This document shows, in pieces, positions 36,201-39,208 of a DNA stretch of 64,000 bases. The stretch lies in NCBI RefSeq assembly GCF_033807575.1, contig NC_084729.1, forward strand, positions 1,054,001 to 1,118,000, given 5' to 3'. The position numbers and the translations under genes are program-made. The notes beneath the pieces were generated by a model. That model did not search any database and was not told the origin of the DNA. It worked only from the letters and a program-made list of their open reading frames with translations. Position 1 is the first letter of the stretch. Each line of letters opens with the position of its first letter. Source of the DNA: Cydia pomonella. Its lineage: Eukaryota > Arthropoda > Insecta > Lepidoptera > Tortricidae.

Positions 36201-36966
36201 CTACATACATATGCTCTTGGGGTTCAGTCTTAATAATACTACAAATTACCTTTAATGTTTGAATCATTATTAAAACAGAGTTAAATTAATTAATAGAATC
36301 AGGCGTTACTTTGCGGAAATCCATGCTAATTAAAACAAGTAATATTACTTTGCTAATCCGCGAGAAAATAACGTGTTAGTCAATCAGTGCTAACCCGTTA
36401 TACTTACTAGCGTATTTTTACATGCAATTAATGTTCCTACCCTCCCACTACGGTATTACTTGTTTTAATCAGAGTTAAATTTGTTTTGTTTGCACCATGT
36501 AGCTCTCGTGTGCCGGGATTATTTTTTTCTAATAGTTTCTTCGTACGCGGATCCGTGTTCCGGCATAGGTACGAGGTTAGGTAAGCGCCTAATTCAAATT
36601 TGACTTATAAATTTATCATGTATGGTCAACCGCTAGAAATTATATAGATAAGTCATTAAATTGTTCAAAATATTTTGTCGTAACCATAGTTAAAGAAACT
36701 GTTTTTATTTACTGAAATCGACGATATATACATGCCACAACACTGCTTTTTTACTTTGCGTCATCGCGTTGCTAATCAATTACATTTGGTCGTAGAGCCC
36801 AATCCGGGTGATTAGAATCGTGATTGAGATTTGAATAATGTTCAAATATATATTTATATTACTTTCCTTTCCAGCGTTCAGCAGCAGCGTGACCGAGTCC
36901 ATCTACGCTGACATCGCCACGTGCAACAACGTGGCCGTCCCGTGGTCGGGCTCTGTCTCCAACTAA
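2760..36966 (+). CDS. Unrecognised secreted triple-repeat protein, 22 coding exons (whole gene span)
   Basis: Joined exons: 2760-2792, 9145-9246, 10518-10620, 10895-10936, 11407-11520, 12569-12727, 13419-13490, 14095-14142, 14553-14597, 15285-15353, 15623-16161, 17846-17933, 18889-18930, 20335-20379, 21924-21944, 23849-24046, 27863-28018, 28416-28567, 30736-30943, 34995-35198, 35768-36001, 36875-36966. They total 2766 nt, 921 residues plus TAA, with every junction GT..AG and in phase. Order: signal peptide (~1-17), Gly-rich stretch (~18-45), domain A (46-291), 36 Gly-Gly-Ser-Thr units (292-435), domain B (443-676), domain C (677-921). The three domains are mutually similar, rich in Ile/Val/Leu with a few spaced Cys, and look amphipathic-helical. 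Exon codons favour C/G-ended triplets (ATC, GTC, CTC, AAG) against an AT-rich background, typical of a strongly expressed gene. I recognise no known family. A secreted structural, silk, mucous or matrix protein is a guess. Exon chaining is by eye; alternative splicing is possible. Confidence 0.85.
2885..3165 (-). mobile_element. LINE 3' end in intron 1 of gene 1
   Basis: Minus-strand frame LAFETLGPWGPSAHKFFGE and GFLAQRISIAIQRGNAASI is a conserved LINE C-terminus. Its 3' UTR (CTAGTTATAGTA.. to AATAAA) reappears at 42525-42615. Confidence 0.75.
3213..3560 (+). repeat. GTCGGTGGCAAAC dispersed repeat, copy 1
   Basis: TACGTCGGTGGCAAACAAGC, GGCCTGCCTGATGGTAAGCA and GCGCGTTGCCGACCCTAAC. At least nine copies occur in the window; probably a SINE or LINE 3' part. 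Beyond ~3400 the similarity is less certain. Confidence 0.7.
3948..4083. mobile_element. Small foldback element
   Basis: Arms CAGTCGCCATGAG / CTGATGGCGACAG and CTGAACACGC / GCGTGTTTAG. A related scrap is at 44708-44765. Intron 1 of gene 1. Confidence 0.6.
4368..4780 (+). repeat. GGTTCCGTAGTC dispersed repeat, copy 1
   Basis: Starts AGGGTTCCGTAGTCAACTAG, has (GTCT)n and a long body ending in AAAAGACTTA. Nearly the same as 49682-50190. Probably a nonautonomous transposon common in moths; class not determined. Confidence 0.7.
6062..6300 (+). mobile_element. SINE/LINE 3' fragment, intron 1 of gene 1
   Basis: Contains GGGGTCCGCTTTGACAAC and CTCACGATGTTTTCCTTCAC, which recur at 11930 and 12418 in the RTE-type remnant, so it is a decayed relative of that element. 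Confidence 0.6.
6470..6950. mobile_element. GGGTTGTTTC MITE, copy 1 (left end altered)
   Basis: ~470 bp nearly identical to 25081-25567, including GTTGTGACGTCATCAGAATC and the right terminus GAAACAACCCTATT. Confidence 0.8.
6935..7427 (+). pseudogene. Truncated mariner-like (DD37D) transposase
   Basis: 7071-7427 is open and encodes the C-terminal third: EQDSAPAHKAKTTQAW, then WPSSSLDLKPLDYAI, with 37 residues between the two Asp, as in maT-type elements. Upstream bases (6935-7070) show frame-shifted remains of the middle. No N-terminus or inverted repeats were found. Intron 1 of gene 1. Confidence 0.82.
7430..8590. other. Intron 1 of gene 1, no feature recognised
   Basis: AT-rich; short open frames on the minus strand have no recognisable content. 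Confidence 0.5.
8594..8775 (+). repeat. GGTTCCGTAGTC repeat, other end
   Basis: AAGGTACCGTTTCATCCC, GACGGAAGAGTAACTACGG to CCCGACATGCTCTTG; matches 50190-50360. Intron 1 of gene 1. Confidence 0.65.
9099..9121. repeat. (TA)n microsatellite
   Basis: About 11 TA units, 24 bases before the exon 2 acceptor of gene 1. Confidence 0.9.
9145..9246 (+). CDS. Triple-repeat gene exon 2: signal-peptide end and Gly-rich stretch
   Basis: A poly-T acceptor ending CTAG leads into LAAASC, then a Pro-containing segment and a Gly/Ser/Asn stretch with a possible N-glycosylation site (N-S-T). Both ends are phase 0, so this exon is a separable module before domain A. Confidence 0.85.
9357..9472 (+). repeat. GTCGGTGGCAAAC repeat, copy 2
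   Basis: TACCACGTCGGTGGCAAAC to GCGTTGCCGACCC. Intron 2 of gene 1. Confidence 0.75.
9546..9800 (-). mobile_element. 3' fragment of the RTE-like LINE, intron 2 of gene 1
   Basis: Minus-strand frame AYLGRPTGRRPIGRPRYRW and FGSLSQSS matches the end of the 47717 element. It is bounded by an A/T tail containing (TAACTAAC)n. Confidence 0.8.
9955..10095 (+). mobile_element. LINE/SINE 3' tail ending in (AAAT)n
   Basis: GGTTGACTGGTAGAGAATGCC, GTCCGCCTTTTGTACTATAA, TGTGCAATAAAG and (AAATA)n. Intron 2 of gene 1. Confidence 0.65.
10518..10620 (+). CDS. Triple-repeat gene exon 3: start of domain A
   Basis: Begins in phase 0 with GVSLDLEGVLNGIFKIIKG and continues as an Ile/Val-rich amphipathic stretch. 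It ends in phase 1 at GTAATA. It corresponds to exon 12 (domain B) and the first part of exon 19 (domain C). Confidence 0.88.
10895..10936 (+). CDS. Triple-repeat gene exon 4 (domain A, 42 nt)
   Basis: Encodes VIRTLNDVFDVVFN between phase-1 introns. Length and sequence match exon 13 of domain B (SVKSFADVITLVVH), which is also 42 nt. Confidence 0.85.
11052..11128. repeat. Hairpin in intron 4 of gene 1
   Basis: TGTCCCGTTGCATGTGTCC and the complement ATGCAACGGGACA with matching inner parts (AATCAAATCTTA / TAAGATTTGATT); loop of only a few bases. Confidence 0.8.
11407..11520 (+). CDS. Triple-repeat gene exon 5 (domain A)
   Basis: Hydrophobic helix exon containing GFGSFFVR followed by LVACIIKIAVC. 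It is the equivalent of exons 14, 15 and the start of exon 16 in domain B, and of the exon 19/20 junction in domain C. Both flanking introns are phase 1. Confidence 0.88.
11890..12450 (-). mobile_element. Decayed RTE-type LINE, intron 5 of gene 1
   Basis: Minus strand 12340-12100 reads MLRWMSGVSRIDRVRNEHI and GSLGMRDVTEKLQESRLRW, a well-known RTE C-terminal block, followed by frameshifts. The 3' end is shared with the 6062 fragment. Confidence 0.75.
12569..12727 (+). CDS. Triple-repeat gene exon 6 (domain A)
   Basis: Carries the motif C-A-R-G-W-N-A-R-F-G-I, clearly related to C-S-R-D-W-N-A-Q-F-G-I of exon 16. This is the best single piece of evidence that domains A and B are paralogous. It is flanked by phase-1 introns; the donor is GTATGT. 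Confidence 0.9.
12730..13415. other. Intron 6 of gene 1, no feature recognised
   Basis: AT-rich; only a weak LINE-tail resemblance near 13130-13220. Confidence 0.45.
13419..13490 (+). CDS. Triple-repeat gene exon 7 (domain A)
   Basis: 72 nt encoding GIQGTSGSIYIVLSQVNTLC and five more residues, with phase-1 introns on both sides. Exons 7-9 together match single exon 17 of domain B. Confidence 0.85.
14095..14142 (+). CDS. Triple-repeat gene exon 8 (domain A, 48 nt)
   Basis: Encodes NYKQISKHTVTQAFII between phase-1 introns with a good GTGCAG acceptor and GTAAGT donor. Confidence 0.82.
14553..14597 (+). CDS. Triple-repeat gene exon 9 (domain A, 45 nt)
   Basis: Encodes TTVISASISNSRKTN between phase-1 introns, with a TTTCCAG acceptor and GTAAGT donor. 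Confidence 0.82.
14868..15075 (+). mobile_element. tRNA-headed SINE, diverged
   Basis: GCCTCCTAGCCTCGTCGGTAG and GAGTTTGAACCC resemble A and B boxes; the body (GTTCCTGAGTTATGG to CACAACACAAGCC) matches the 26742 copy. Intron 9 of gene 1. Confidence 0.7.
15164..15262 (+). mobile_element. RTE-type LINE fragment abutting exon 10
   Basis: Frame RRKNRGLEELFALLNIIGE and IKATRVRWP corresponds to the FRKNVEIEDLVATPNIIGE and KAHRLRWLG block of the 47717 element. It ends ~22 bases before the exon 10 acceptor. Confidence 0.65.
15285..15353 (+). CDS. Triple-repeat gene exon 10 (domain A)
   Basis: Encodes SGNVIIENLVNKCGPYFKQ then SGYE. It matches SGIVIIQQLVPICSTYLVQ then QGF in exon 18 and the end of exon 21 (YYLQQNGYA). 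A LINE fragment ends about 22 bases before its acceptor. Confidence 0.88.
15623..16161 (+). CDS. Triple-repeat gene exon 11: end of domain A plus Gly-Gly-Ser-Thr linker
   Basis: The longest exon (539 nt). It first completes domain A (residues ~263-291, with the pattern K-Q-T-C-S-G), then encodes 36 tetrapeptides (about 32 exact GGST; the rest GGNT, GGET, GGDT, EGST or GGSI), and ends GGNDTIT in phase 0. The linker is a likely flexible, possibly O-glycosylated spacer. Because the DNA unit is 12 bp, all frames stay open and large ORFs on the other strand are artefacts. Confidence 0.93.
16758..16907 (+). mobile_element. tRNA-headed SINE, truncated
   Basis: Same family: GGCCTAGTGGGTAGTGACTC and GGGATCGAATCCC, then the body up to GTATATAAGTACC. 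Followed directly by a foldback element. Lies in intron 11 of gene 1. Confidence 0.75.
16908..17145. mobile_element. Foldback MITE, intron 11 of gene 1
   Basis: Arms GGGTGTTTATTTAGTCGCC.. and the complement ending GCAGGTGACTAAATA, ~80 bp each (..CATACTGAGCAACTTT / AAAGTTGCTCAGTATG..). The right terminus is truncated. Confidence 0.75.
17524..17636 (+). repeat. GTCGGTGGCAAAC repeat, copy 3
   Basis: TACCACGACGGTGGCAAGCA to GCGTTGCCGACCC. Intron 11 of gene 1. Confidence 0.75.
17846..17933 (+). CDS. Triple-repeat gene exon 12: start of domain B
   Basis: Starts in phase 0 with GDNCGQVIGGAIKGIPG and ends in phase 1 at GTACGT. It is equivalent to exon 3 of domain A. Confidence 0.85.
18001..18486. 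mobile_element. Large imperfect foldback MITE
   Basis: Ends GTTGCAGAACATATTC / GAGTATGTTGTGCAAC; arms of ~180 bp include ACTGTTGACGACTGTTTCAT and its complement. Intron 12 of gene 1. Confidence 0.78.
18600..18830 (+). mobile_element. SINE fragment without A box
   Basis: Begins at the B-box region (TTTCGAATCCTGGTAAGGG) and continues through the family body to GTGGGACTAGGTCG. A small palindromic insert (CCACACTGG/CCAGTGTGG) sits near its end. Confidence 0.65.
18889..18930 (+). CDS. Triple-repeat gene exon 13 (domain B, 42 nt)
   Basis: Encodes SVKSFADVITLVVH between phase-1 introns, with a TTTGCAG acceptor. It has the same length and helical pattern as exon 4. Confidence 0.85.
19158..19251. 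repeat. Small inverted repeat
   Basis: GCAAAATAGGCACAAT and ATTGTGCCTATTTTGC 94 bp apart end to end. Just upstream of the 56-bp minisatellite. Confidence 0.65.
19321..19810. repeat. 56-bp tandem minisatellite, ~8.7 copies
   Basis: Units start at 19321, 19377, 19433 and onward every 56 bp, each with ACTGTCCCAATAGTAGC and TTAGTAGAATGTGGAGAAG. Copies differ at only a few positions. Intron 13 of gene 1. Confidence 0.93.
19866..20002 (-). repeat. GGCGCCA foldback family, half copy
   Basis: TTGTCAAAGAAAACTTTGTAG to TTAAATTTGTTAAGTATCAA; intron 13 of gene 1. Confidence 0.65.
20335..20379 (+). CDS. Triple-repeat gene exon 14 (domain B, 45 nt)
   Basis: Encodes ITLALGNIIDVIISG between phase-1 introns (GCAG acceptor, GTGAGT donor). 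It matches the first half of exon 5 and IQVILALSSVLDVFIKG in exon 19. Confidence 0.85.
20440..20880 (+). repeat. GTCGGTGGCAAAC repeat, copy 4, hAT-split
   Basis: Long copy continuing after the hAT MITE with GGCTGCGGTTTTCTGTAAGG and TGGAGGTACTTCCCC, which shows the full family is over 300 bp. Confidence 0.78.
20627..20784. mobile_element. hAT-type MITE with 8-bp target duplication
   Basis: 158 bp flanked by GGGTCTAG on both sides, termini CAGGGCCGGATT-like and AAATCCGGCATT. It splits the repeat copy at 20440-20880. Intron 14 of gene 1. Confidence 0.85.
21137..21298. repeat. Long palindrome with (AT)n core
   Basis: Arms AGGCTTCAATATAGG.. to ..GACGGTTAAACATATA are perfect or nearly perfect complements over ~56 bp around ~27 AT units. 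Intron 14 of gene 1. Prone to hairpin formation. Confidence 0.9.
21649..21794. mobile_element. MITE with TAAAGCC ends
   Basis: TAAAGCCCGACCAGAAATAT and its complement ATATTAATGGTCAGGCTTTA. A second, partial copy is at 63045-63175. Confidence 0.75.
21924..21944 (+). CDS. Triple-repeat gene exon 15: 21-nt microexon (domain B)
   Basis: Encodes only LGSIFIR plus split codons, between TTTTCAG and GTAAGT. It is supported by the paralogous GFGSFFVR in exon 5 and GFGSLIAR in exon 19, and by phase 1 on both sides. Without it domain B would lack this block. Confidence 0.82.
22195..22442. repeat. Probable dispersed repeat, intron 15 of gene 1
   Basis: ACTCACGCCTATATTCCC and GCCACTTCTAGCAATTGAGG resemble moth repeat consensus by memory only; no second copy is in the window. 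Confidence 0.35.
22800..23010 (-). repeat. GGTTCCGTA-type repeat, shorter subfamily
   Basis: Ends ACTCGCACTGGTCCGGTTT; inverted relative is at 45600-45812. Intron 15 of gene 1. Confidence 0.6.
23280..23822 (-). mobile_element. LINE C-terminal fragment next to exon 16
   Basis: The minus-strand frame 23389-23820 contains AKITLFKAYCQAFYTSQLW and RVQYNNAFRAIL, related to the 58781-59200 fragment. An A-rich tail (minus) ends at ~23280. The longer open frame running to 24054 is only antisense of gene 1 exon 16. Confidence 0.8.
23849..24046 (+). CDS. Triple-repeat gene exon 16 (domain B)
   Basis: Begins IVAVIIKIGYC, then a Trp-Gly loop and C-S-R-D-W-N-A-Q-F-G-I, and ends TWTKTN. It aligns with the end of exon 5 plus exon 6 and with exon 20. 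Its acceptor lies within about 30 bases of an antisense LINE fragment. Confidence 0.9.
24200..24374. mobile_element. MITE with GTAGAAGTACTAG ends
   Basis: GTAGAAGTACTAGTGCTCGA and complementary TCGAGCACTAGTACTTCTAC; arms ~47 bp. Intron 16. Confidence 0.85.
24380..24600 (-). mobile_element. LINE 3' tail, intron 16 of gene 1
   Basis: AAAATCATTTATTTCAGACC then TTGGTCCATACAGTGTTAG; its complement occurs at 34290-34370, also ending in a homopolymer run. Two genomic copies with tails define a LINE UTR. Confidence 0.6.
24680..24795 (+). repeat. GTCGGTGGCAAAC repeat, copy 5
   Basis: TACCACGACGGTGGCAAAC to GCGTTGCCGACAC. Intron 16 of gene 1. Confidence 0.75.
24795..24870 (-). mobile_element. LINE C-terminal scrap
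   Basis: Minus strand DDELPAEVFPRLQYGVLQK resembles the ELPSEVLPLRYDMGFFKK end of the 33826 element. A matching scrap is at 59568-59625. Confidence 0.6.
25081..25567. mobile_element. GGGTTGTTTC MITE, copy 2 (complete)
   Basis: Ends GGAATAGGGTTGTTTC and the complement GAAACAACCCTATTCC. Intron 16 of gene 1. Confidence 0.85.
25790..26150 (+). pseudogene. Decayed Tc1/mariner-superfamily transposase remnant
   Basis: FARLISRNSASDWHPKSPN then IAAPDLFL, a stop, and SYLKLRVYANK correspond to the F-x-x-R-x-I-S-R..W-P-P-R-S-P-D..D-F-F-L-W-G-Y-L-K block of such transposases. Several stops; ends at a CAGGGTGTTTATTTAG terminus. Confidence 0.65.
26146..26235. repeat. Transposon terminus shared with the 16908 foldback
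   Basis: GGGTGTTTATTTAGTCACC, CTGCAATAATTAACGGG and CATACTGAGCAACTTTTGC repeat the left arm at 16908-16985. Next to the decayed transposase, it suggests both belong to one family. Confidence 0.6.
26298..26518. mobile_element. Mariner-type MITE with TA target duplication
   Basis: 221 bp, arms CAGTCAGCATCAAAAGTAGC and its complement, TA on both sides. Intron 16 of gene 1. Confidence 0.85.
26525..27543 (-). mobile_element. Shorter copy of the same Jockey-like LINE, SINE-interrupted
   Basis: 27145-27543 encodes the last ~131 residues (MAERAQRSVLKVMLKKPS start) and is very close to the 29403 copy; the tail continues to 26525 but holds the SINE at 26742-27000. 5'-truncated; intron 16 of gene 1. 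Confidence 0.88.
26742..27000 (+). mobile_element. tRNA-headed SINE
   Basis: Head has GGCCTAGTGGGTAGTG (A box) and GGGTTCAAATCC (B box), followed by the family body to a T/A-rich end. It is inserted in the 3' tail of a Jockey-like LINE (26525-27540). Confidence 0.8.
27555..27850 (-). mobile_element. LINE ORF2 C-terminus with Cys/His motif
   Basis: The minus strand reads CFMCGWRESPICDCGEP, VQSMHHIIYDCP and ends KELDVKL, a C-x-C..H..C terminal motif found in some insect non-LTR elements. It stops just before the acceptor of gene 1 exon 17 and its antisense T-rich end supplies the pyrimidine tract. Confidence 0.8.
27863..28018 (+). CDS. Triple-repeat gene exon 17 (domain B)
   Basis: Encodes GSPSGLVKVIIQLVKAITN and onward to SYHAG between phase-1 introns. 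It aligns with exons 7-9 together and with the first two thirds of exon 21. Confidence 0.9.
28200..28330 (+). repeat. GGCGCCA foldback family, half copy
   Basis: GAAAGATGGCAGTAAATTTAC to CTATTTCAAATTCTCTTT; intron 17 of gene 1. Confidence 0.65.
28416..28567 (+). CDS. Triple-repeat gene exon 18: end of domain B
   Basis: Encodes SGIVIIQQLVPICSTYL, QQGF and a helical tail to the W-S-I-V-K-N end. It leaves in phase 0, marking the B/C border. It fuses what are exons 10 and 11 (start) in domain A. Confidence 0.9.
29035..30585 (-). mobile_element. 5'-truncated Jockey-like LINE with open reverse transcriptase
   Basis: The minus strand is open from ~30579 to 29403 and carries RT motifs GVFLDLAKAFDTV, GVPQGSVLGPTLF and YADDT, then the C-terminal region. 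The 3' tail runs to ~29040. It lacks ORF1, endonuclease and the start of RT, so it cannot move by itself. It lies antisense in intron 18 of gene 1. Confidence 0.9.
30736..30943 (+). CDS. Triple-repeat gene exon 19: start of domain C
   Basis: Starts in phase 0 (VVDKVTTEVKHIFGALKG) and ends in phase 1 after GFGSLIAR. It combines the equivalents of exons 12-15 of domain B in one exon and contains a longer middle segment rich in Ser/Arg/Leu. Confidence 0.9.
30975..31100 (+). repeat. GGCGCCA foldback family, half copy
   Basis: AATAAGGGTCAAATTCAAATG to CTATTTCAAATTCTCTTTG; begins ~30 bases after the exon 19 donor. Confidence 0.65.
31450..32450. repeat. GGTTCCGTA-type repeat with internal duplication and MITE insert
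   Basis: Left end AGTGCGAGTCGGACTCGCGC.., right end CTACGGAACCCTAAAAA. A ~110-bp block with CTCTCGCGCAAACTATTCAG occurs twice (31595 and 32100). A TTTACAGTACATATGG MITE lies between (31738-31968). Confidence 0.6.
31738..31970. mobile_element. TTTACAGTACATATGG MITE, copy 2
   Basis: Near-identical to 473-700, inserted in a GGTTCCGTA-type repeat in intron 19 of gene 1, next to ACTAGATCTCGTTCAA on both sides (possible target-sequence duplication). Confidence 0.75.
33060..33320. other. GC-rich island in intron 19 of gene 1
   Basis: Contains GGTGGGCGGGGCGGGAGC and many CpG in otherwise very AT-rich DNA. No ORF or splice pair found. Could be an LTR or promoter remnant. Confidence 0.45.
33704..33830. 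repeat. 127-bp palindrome with tRNA-like centre
   Basis: AAGCTTAGAATAAATTT.. pairs with ..AAATTTATTCTAAGCTT, and GGGTGAGACTTGAACTC with GAGTTCAAGTCTCACCC around an ~11-base loop. GAGTTCAAGTCTC looks like a Pol III B box. Confidence 0.85.
33826..34090 (+). mobile_element. CR1/Jockey-like LINE 3' end with (AAT)n tail
   Basis: Frame KRASRSFFPRTCKLWNELPS, then EVLPLRYDMGFFKKQVFRVL, stop and UTR with GGCGGCGATGACTGCTTCCC before A-rich (AATAAT)n. Intron 19 of gene 1. Confidence 0.8.
34150..34765. mobile_element. GGCGCCA foldback element, LINE-interrupted
   Basis: Both arms are present (GTGGCGCCATCTAATAGATC / GATGGCGCCACTTTTTGAT) with the LINE tail 34196-34425 inserted near the left end. Intron 19 of gene 1. 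Confidence 0.78.
34196..34425 (+). mobile_element. LINE 3' tail nested in a foldback element
   Basis: The same UTR (CACTGTATGGACCAAGGTC then TGAAATAAATGA and a long T/A run) cuts the GGCGCCA foldback element at 34150-34765, so it is the younger insertion. Confidence 0.6.
34856..34994 (+). repeat. 29-bp tandem repeat carrying duplicated splice acceptors
   Basis: Five units starting at 34856, 34885, 34914, 34943 and 34972, each AATGTAAACAATGTATTTCC plus CAG (the third has CAA). The last unit's CCAG is the exon 20 acceptor. Confidence 0.92.
34995..35198 (+). CDS. Triple-repeat gene exon 20 (domain C)
   Basis: Starts LVGCLIYYIVAVLGAARN and ends VYTNSK in phase 1, as exon 16 ends TWTKTN and exon 6 ends IISGGK. 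Its acceptor is the last of five 29-bp tandem units carrying TTTCCCAG. Confidence 0.9.
35232..35650 (+). repeat. GTCGGTGGCAAAC repeat, copy 6, MITE-split
   Basis: Both halves around the MITE at 35308-35452 join correctly and continue to TCTAGATCTGGAATGA. Confidence 0.8.
35308..35452. mobile_element. Mariner-type MITE nested in a repeat copy
   Basis: 145 bp, arms CAGTCAACCAATTTGAATCC / GGAATCAAATTGGCTGACTG with TA duplication; it splits a GTCGGTGGCAAAC-family copy (35232-35306 and 35455-35650). Intron 20. Confidence 0.88.
35665..35745 (+). mobile_element. SINE head fragment
   Basis: TACCCTAGTCAGTAGTGACC and GAATCCTGGTAATGGCATT match the head of the same SINE family. It ends ~20 bases before the acceptor of exon 21 of gene 1. 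Confidence 0.55.
35768..36001 (+). CDS. Triple-repeat gene exon 21 (domain C)
   Basis: Begins GLQSLSGARLLFFNC and ends SYYLQQNGYA in phase 1. It fuses the equivalents of exons 17 and the first part of 18. Strong C/G third-position bias. Confidence 0.92.
36041..36190. mobile_element. GC-rich foldback element, intron 21
   Basis: GCGTGCAGCGGAGCGGGGC and GCACGCCCCGCCGAACGCTC are imperfect complements; also GTGCAC and GTGCACGCTGC inner parts. Confidence 0.65.
36290..36480. mobile_element. AATCAGGCGTTAC foldback relative, intron 21
   Basis: ATAGAATCAGGCGTTACTTT to AAGTAATATTACTTTGCTAA is the same as at 55485-55560; the right side has diverged. Confidence 0.65.
36875..36966 (+). CDS. Triple-repeat gene exon 22: end of domain C and stop
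   Basis: TTTCCAG acceptor, then SFSSSVTESIYADIATCNN and a short Pro-Trp-Ser-Gly tail ending SN and TAA. It matches the start of exon 11. No canonical AATAAA follows closely; the first seen is near 37457, so the poly(A) site is uncertain. Confidence 0.92.
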
Positions 36967-37097
36967 ATACAATATACGACATAGTTACCTTACAGGAACA
37001 ACATTTACTAAATAAGTAAATACACCCATCCCGCACTAGCTAGTCTAGCTATATGGCTACTGTTCGGCGCAATGTTGGCGCAACGTTACGTACAAAG

Positions 37098-37228
37098 TTA
37101 GGCGTCCACAGGACCGCATCGCGTGCATCGAACGCATTGCACACAACGGATTTTAGTATTCTTTGTATAGAAACTCACATAACTGCGTTCACTGATACGT
37201 TGCGTGCGATGCGGCTTTGTGGACGTCA
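37098..37228. mobile_element. MITE just after the end of gene 1
   Basis: AGGCGTCCACAGGACCGCAT and complementary GCGATGCGGCTTTGTGGACG; it may lie in the 3' UTR of gene 1 if the poly(A) site is near 37470. Confidence 0.75.
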
Positions 37229-38126
37229 ACCTCAAATAGCCATAAATTTGACGTGCCCCTCCCCCGCAAAACTGGCAGACTGTTTTGTACAGAAAGTTAC
37301 ACACAAGGCGTCTCCAGCTGTTAAATCCTCCAAGTCGTTTAGTATCGTTATACATCAACGCTTATGGCTGCGTCATTTTTTAATGTTTTTTTATGACAAA
37401 AGGGATGAAGAAACTGTACCGTAAAGTAAGAAACCGTATTGTAAAGACGTAACATAATAAATAAATAAATAAATGAATAAAAAAATAAAAAAATAAATAA
37501 ATAAATAAATAAATATTATAGGACATTATTACACAAATTGACTAAGTCCCACAGTAAGCTCAATAAGGCTTGTGTTGTAGGTACCTAGACAACGATATAT
37601 ATAATATATTATAATTATAAATACTTAAATACATACAGGGTGTCCCAAAAAGGACACGCCATAGCGACACTGGAGGTAGACCAGCCTGAGAGGGTTCCAA
37701 CCAACCTAACATGACCCTAGTAAAAGTTGCACCGTTTTCAAGTTATTTGCAATTTAACGTTTTTCGTGAATTTTGACCGTTTTCAGCATTGTTAGGCTCA
37801 GTGTGCACTTATAAAGCCCTTAAAATAAGTTTTTTTTATGTGTACGGCACTATGAATAGTTAATTAGGATAATAAAAGAGATATTTCATCGATAACTTAC
37901 GTGAAATGTAAAAAAACAAGGGCTTGATCTAAAGTTTTATTCGCAGCGAAACATCAATTTCCACTTTGACCACCTGCCGTGAAAAAAAACTACTTAAAAG
38001 GTAACAAAAAAATAACGTTATAATATTAAGCATTTTATGCAGATTCTAAAATGGTATAAAACATGCACATTTCTGCCATAAAATAATGAGTTATTATCAT
38101 CTTTCGAATGCCTCATAAAGCTAAGT

Positions 38127-38127
<1 letters not shown>

Positions 38128-38157
<30 letters not shown>

Positions 38158-38722
38158 TTTGGGAAACATACAGCACATAATAATACAATAAGGTACAGGA
38201 TAAAGTTAGAACATAAGCCAAAACAGTTTCCACTTACAGCTAATACAAAATTCCTTTGCTCCGAAAAAAAGTACAATTTTTGGGTATTTTTAATTTAAAG
38301 TTGAATTTAACAGTAACATTTAGTAAATAAGATAATACACGAGCACGATTAACAATTATAACAAGCATACTTTGGAATTTTGAAAATAACAAGCACAATT
38401 TTATTTAGACTTTGAAATTTCAAATAATAGGTACAATTACAATAACAATACAAGACAAGCTTACACTTTTACTAAGAGCTACGAAGTAGATAACGGAATT
38501 ACCATTTTTTTTTTTGTTATGATTTGTTTTGTTTCTTTTTATTATTTTATTTTGTTTGTTTGATGACAGAAACAAATTTATTACACTTATGCTGGAACAA
38601 ATCAATGTGTGAATATTTCTTGTTGTAAATATTGCATGATCTTGCTAAAAATTTGTTTTTTACATATTTTTTGCGAGTAAATGGAACGGATAGCAAAGCA
38701 GTGGACCGCGTACGATACGTAG
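38128..38722 (-). mobile_element. 5'-truncated LINE inserted in the left transposon arm
   Basis: Starts on plus with (TTTA)n, the antisense of an A-rich LINE tail. The minus strand has the end of a LINE ORF (RSTALLSVPFTRKKYVKN region, 38560-38715). It interrupts the inverted repeat between GCTAAGT and GTTGG, so it is younger than the transposon. Confidence 0.75.
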
Positions 38723-39208
38723 TTGGCCTAGGGAATCTGCAATCCTTTTTGGATATGTTTCGAGCTGCCTCCAATTACGCGTACCTAATTCATCTTGGAT
38801 TCTTATTGGCTTTGAGTGCAAGTTCTCAAATGGTTAAGAGAGTGAGACAACATGAAATGCACTCGCTCTATCTCGCTCTTTTTATCTCAACTTTGTCACA
38901 CGGTCAACTGCTACCTGGGATTATCCTACGGATTATCTCTTTAAAAACAGAAGGAGGAGGGATAGCCACTAGTCATCCTTATCTCTAGTAAGTATTTAGG
39001 AATCCTAATCCTGATTAGTTCGTTACCGTGTGTTTCGTGCAATTGTTGTGTTATCTTTGCTGCTGTGTATTCGTGGTCCTAAACAAATCTACTTGGCTTT
39101 CATCTGGACTCTGATTTCTTTTTGACTTGGTATGTTTGTGGGACTGAAACGACAACTTGGCACCGCTCACGGACACTGATTATTGCTTTTTGGAACCTCT
39201 CCATCACA

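Noticed and set aside
37053..37424. 123-codon frame after gene 1 as a separate gene
   Set aside because: Overlaps a MITE with inverted ends and shows no codon bias like the neighbouring exons.
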